Source of the DNA: Deltaproteobacteria bacterium
Lineage (GTDB): Bacteria; Desulfobacterota; Desulfobaccia; Desulfobaccales; 0-14-0-80-60-11
Direction: 5' to 3'
Length of the DNA: 5,841 nucleotides
NCBI GenBank assembly: GCA_021817645.1
Contig: JAKAGH010000209.1
Location: 1-5,841, forward strand
The translations under genes and the position numbers were made by a program. This document shows, one piece after another, positions 5,734 to 5,841 of the stretch. The notes beneath the pieces were generated by a model. It was not told where the DNA came from, did no database searches, and worked only from the letters and a program-made list of their open reading frames with translations. The first letter of the stretch is position 1. Each line of letters opens with the position of its first letter.

Positions 5734-5841
5734 GTTTTCCCCCAGTTTTCCTAACGCGCATAAATGTCGGGGCCGACGGCCCCGTTGGCGAATCCTGCTG
5801 AGTAATAAATCATTGTTCTAGAGACTTTTTTCGAGATATTT
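5734..5841 (-). other. Upstream region of the ATPase gene with a GC-rich palindrome
   Basis: No gene is visible. A perfect 7-bp stem (CGGGGCC at 5768-5774 with GGCCCCG at 5778-5784, loop GAC) lies 35-51 bases before the start codon. It could be an operator or a leader stem for the ATPase mRNA, or the end of a neighbour outside the window. I cannot identify reliable promoter boxes, and there is no T-run to make it a terminator. Confidence 0.4.

Overview
The window holds three units. At the left, on the + strand, is the tail of an operon: the last 65 codons of a Toprim-domain (plasmid/ICE-type primase-like) protein, then two strong hairpins, a 51-codon unrecognised gene behind a good ribosome binding site, more structured non-coding sequence, and a textbook rho-independent terminator at 645-685. 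In the middle, 702-3318, is a complete and apparently intact IS21-family insertion sequence on the - strand, with istA (DDE transposase) and istB (AAA+ ATPase) overlapping by ATGA and multi-copy subterminal repeats at both ends. To its right is a gene-free stretch of about 490 bases that begins with a 100-bp MITE-like palindromic element. The right third is a full-length P1B-type heavy-metal ATPase on the - strand, with its upstream region reaching the window edge.

The organism cannot be fixed from this window. Moderate-to-high GC, strong AGGAGG-type ribosome binding sites, a GTAGGGGCACAGC-type palindrome and this style of metal ATPase would suit an anaerobe such as a Desulfobacterota (deltaproteobacterial) lineage or a related group, but this is a weak inference. 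The mixture of a Toprim protein tail, an IS element, a MITE-like repeat and a metal-efflux gene looks like accessory or mobile DNA.

Functionally, istA and istB work together to move the IS. The Toprim protein and the 51-codon gene are probably co-transcribed and end at the terminator, just outside the IS. The ATPase is a separate transcription unit with no visible partner gene in the window. No new defence or catalytic system is evident. The most interesting structure is a perfect 12-bp inverted repeat that holds the istA ribosome binding site in its loop and the istA start codon in its 3' arm, which looks like a device to block transposase translation from read-through mRNA. Others worth a look are mutually exclusive hairpins and a third end-like repeat inside the IS, the unusual APC and HESSE membrane motifs of the ATPase, and the densely structured RNA around the 51-codon gene.
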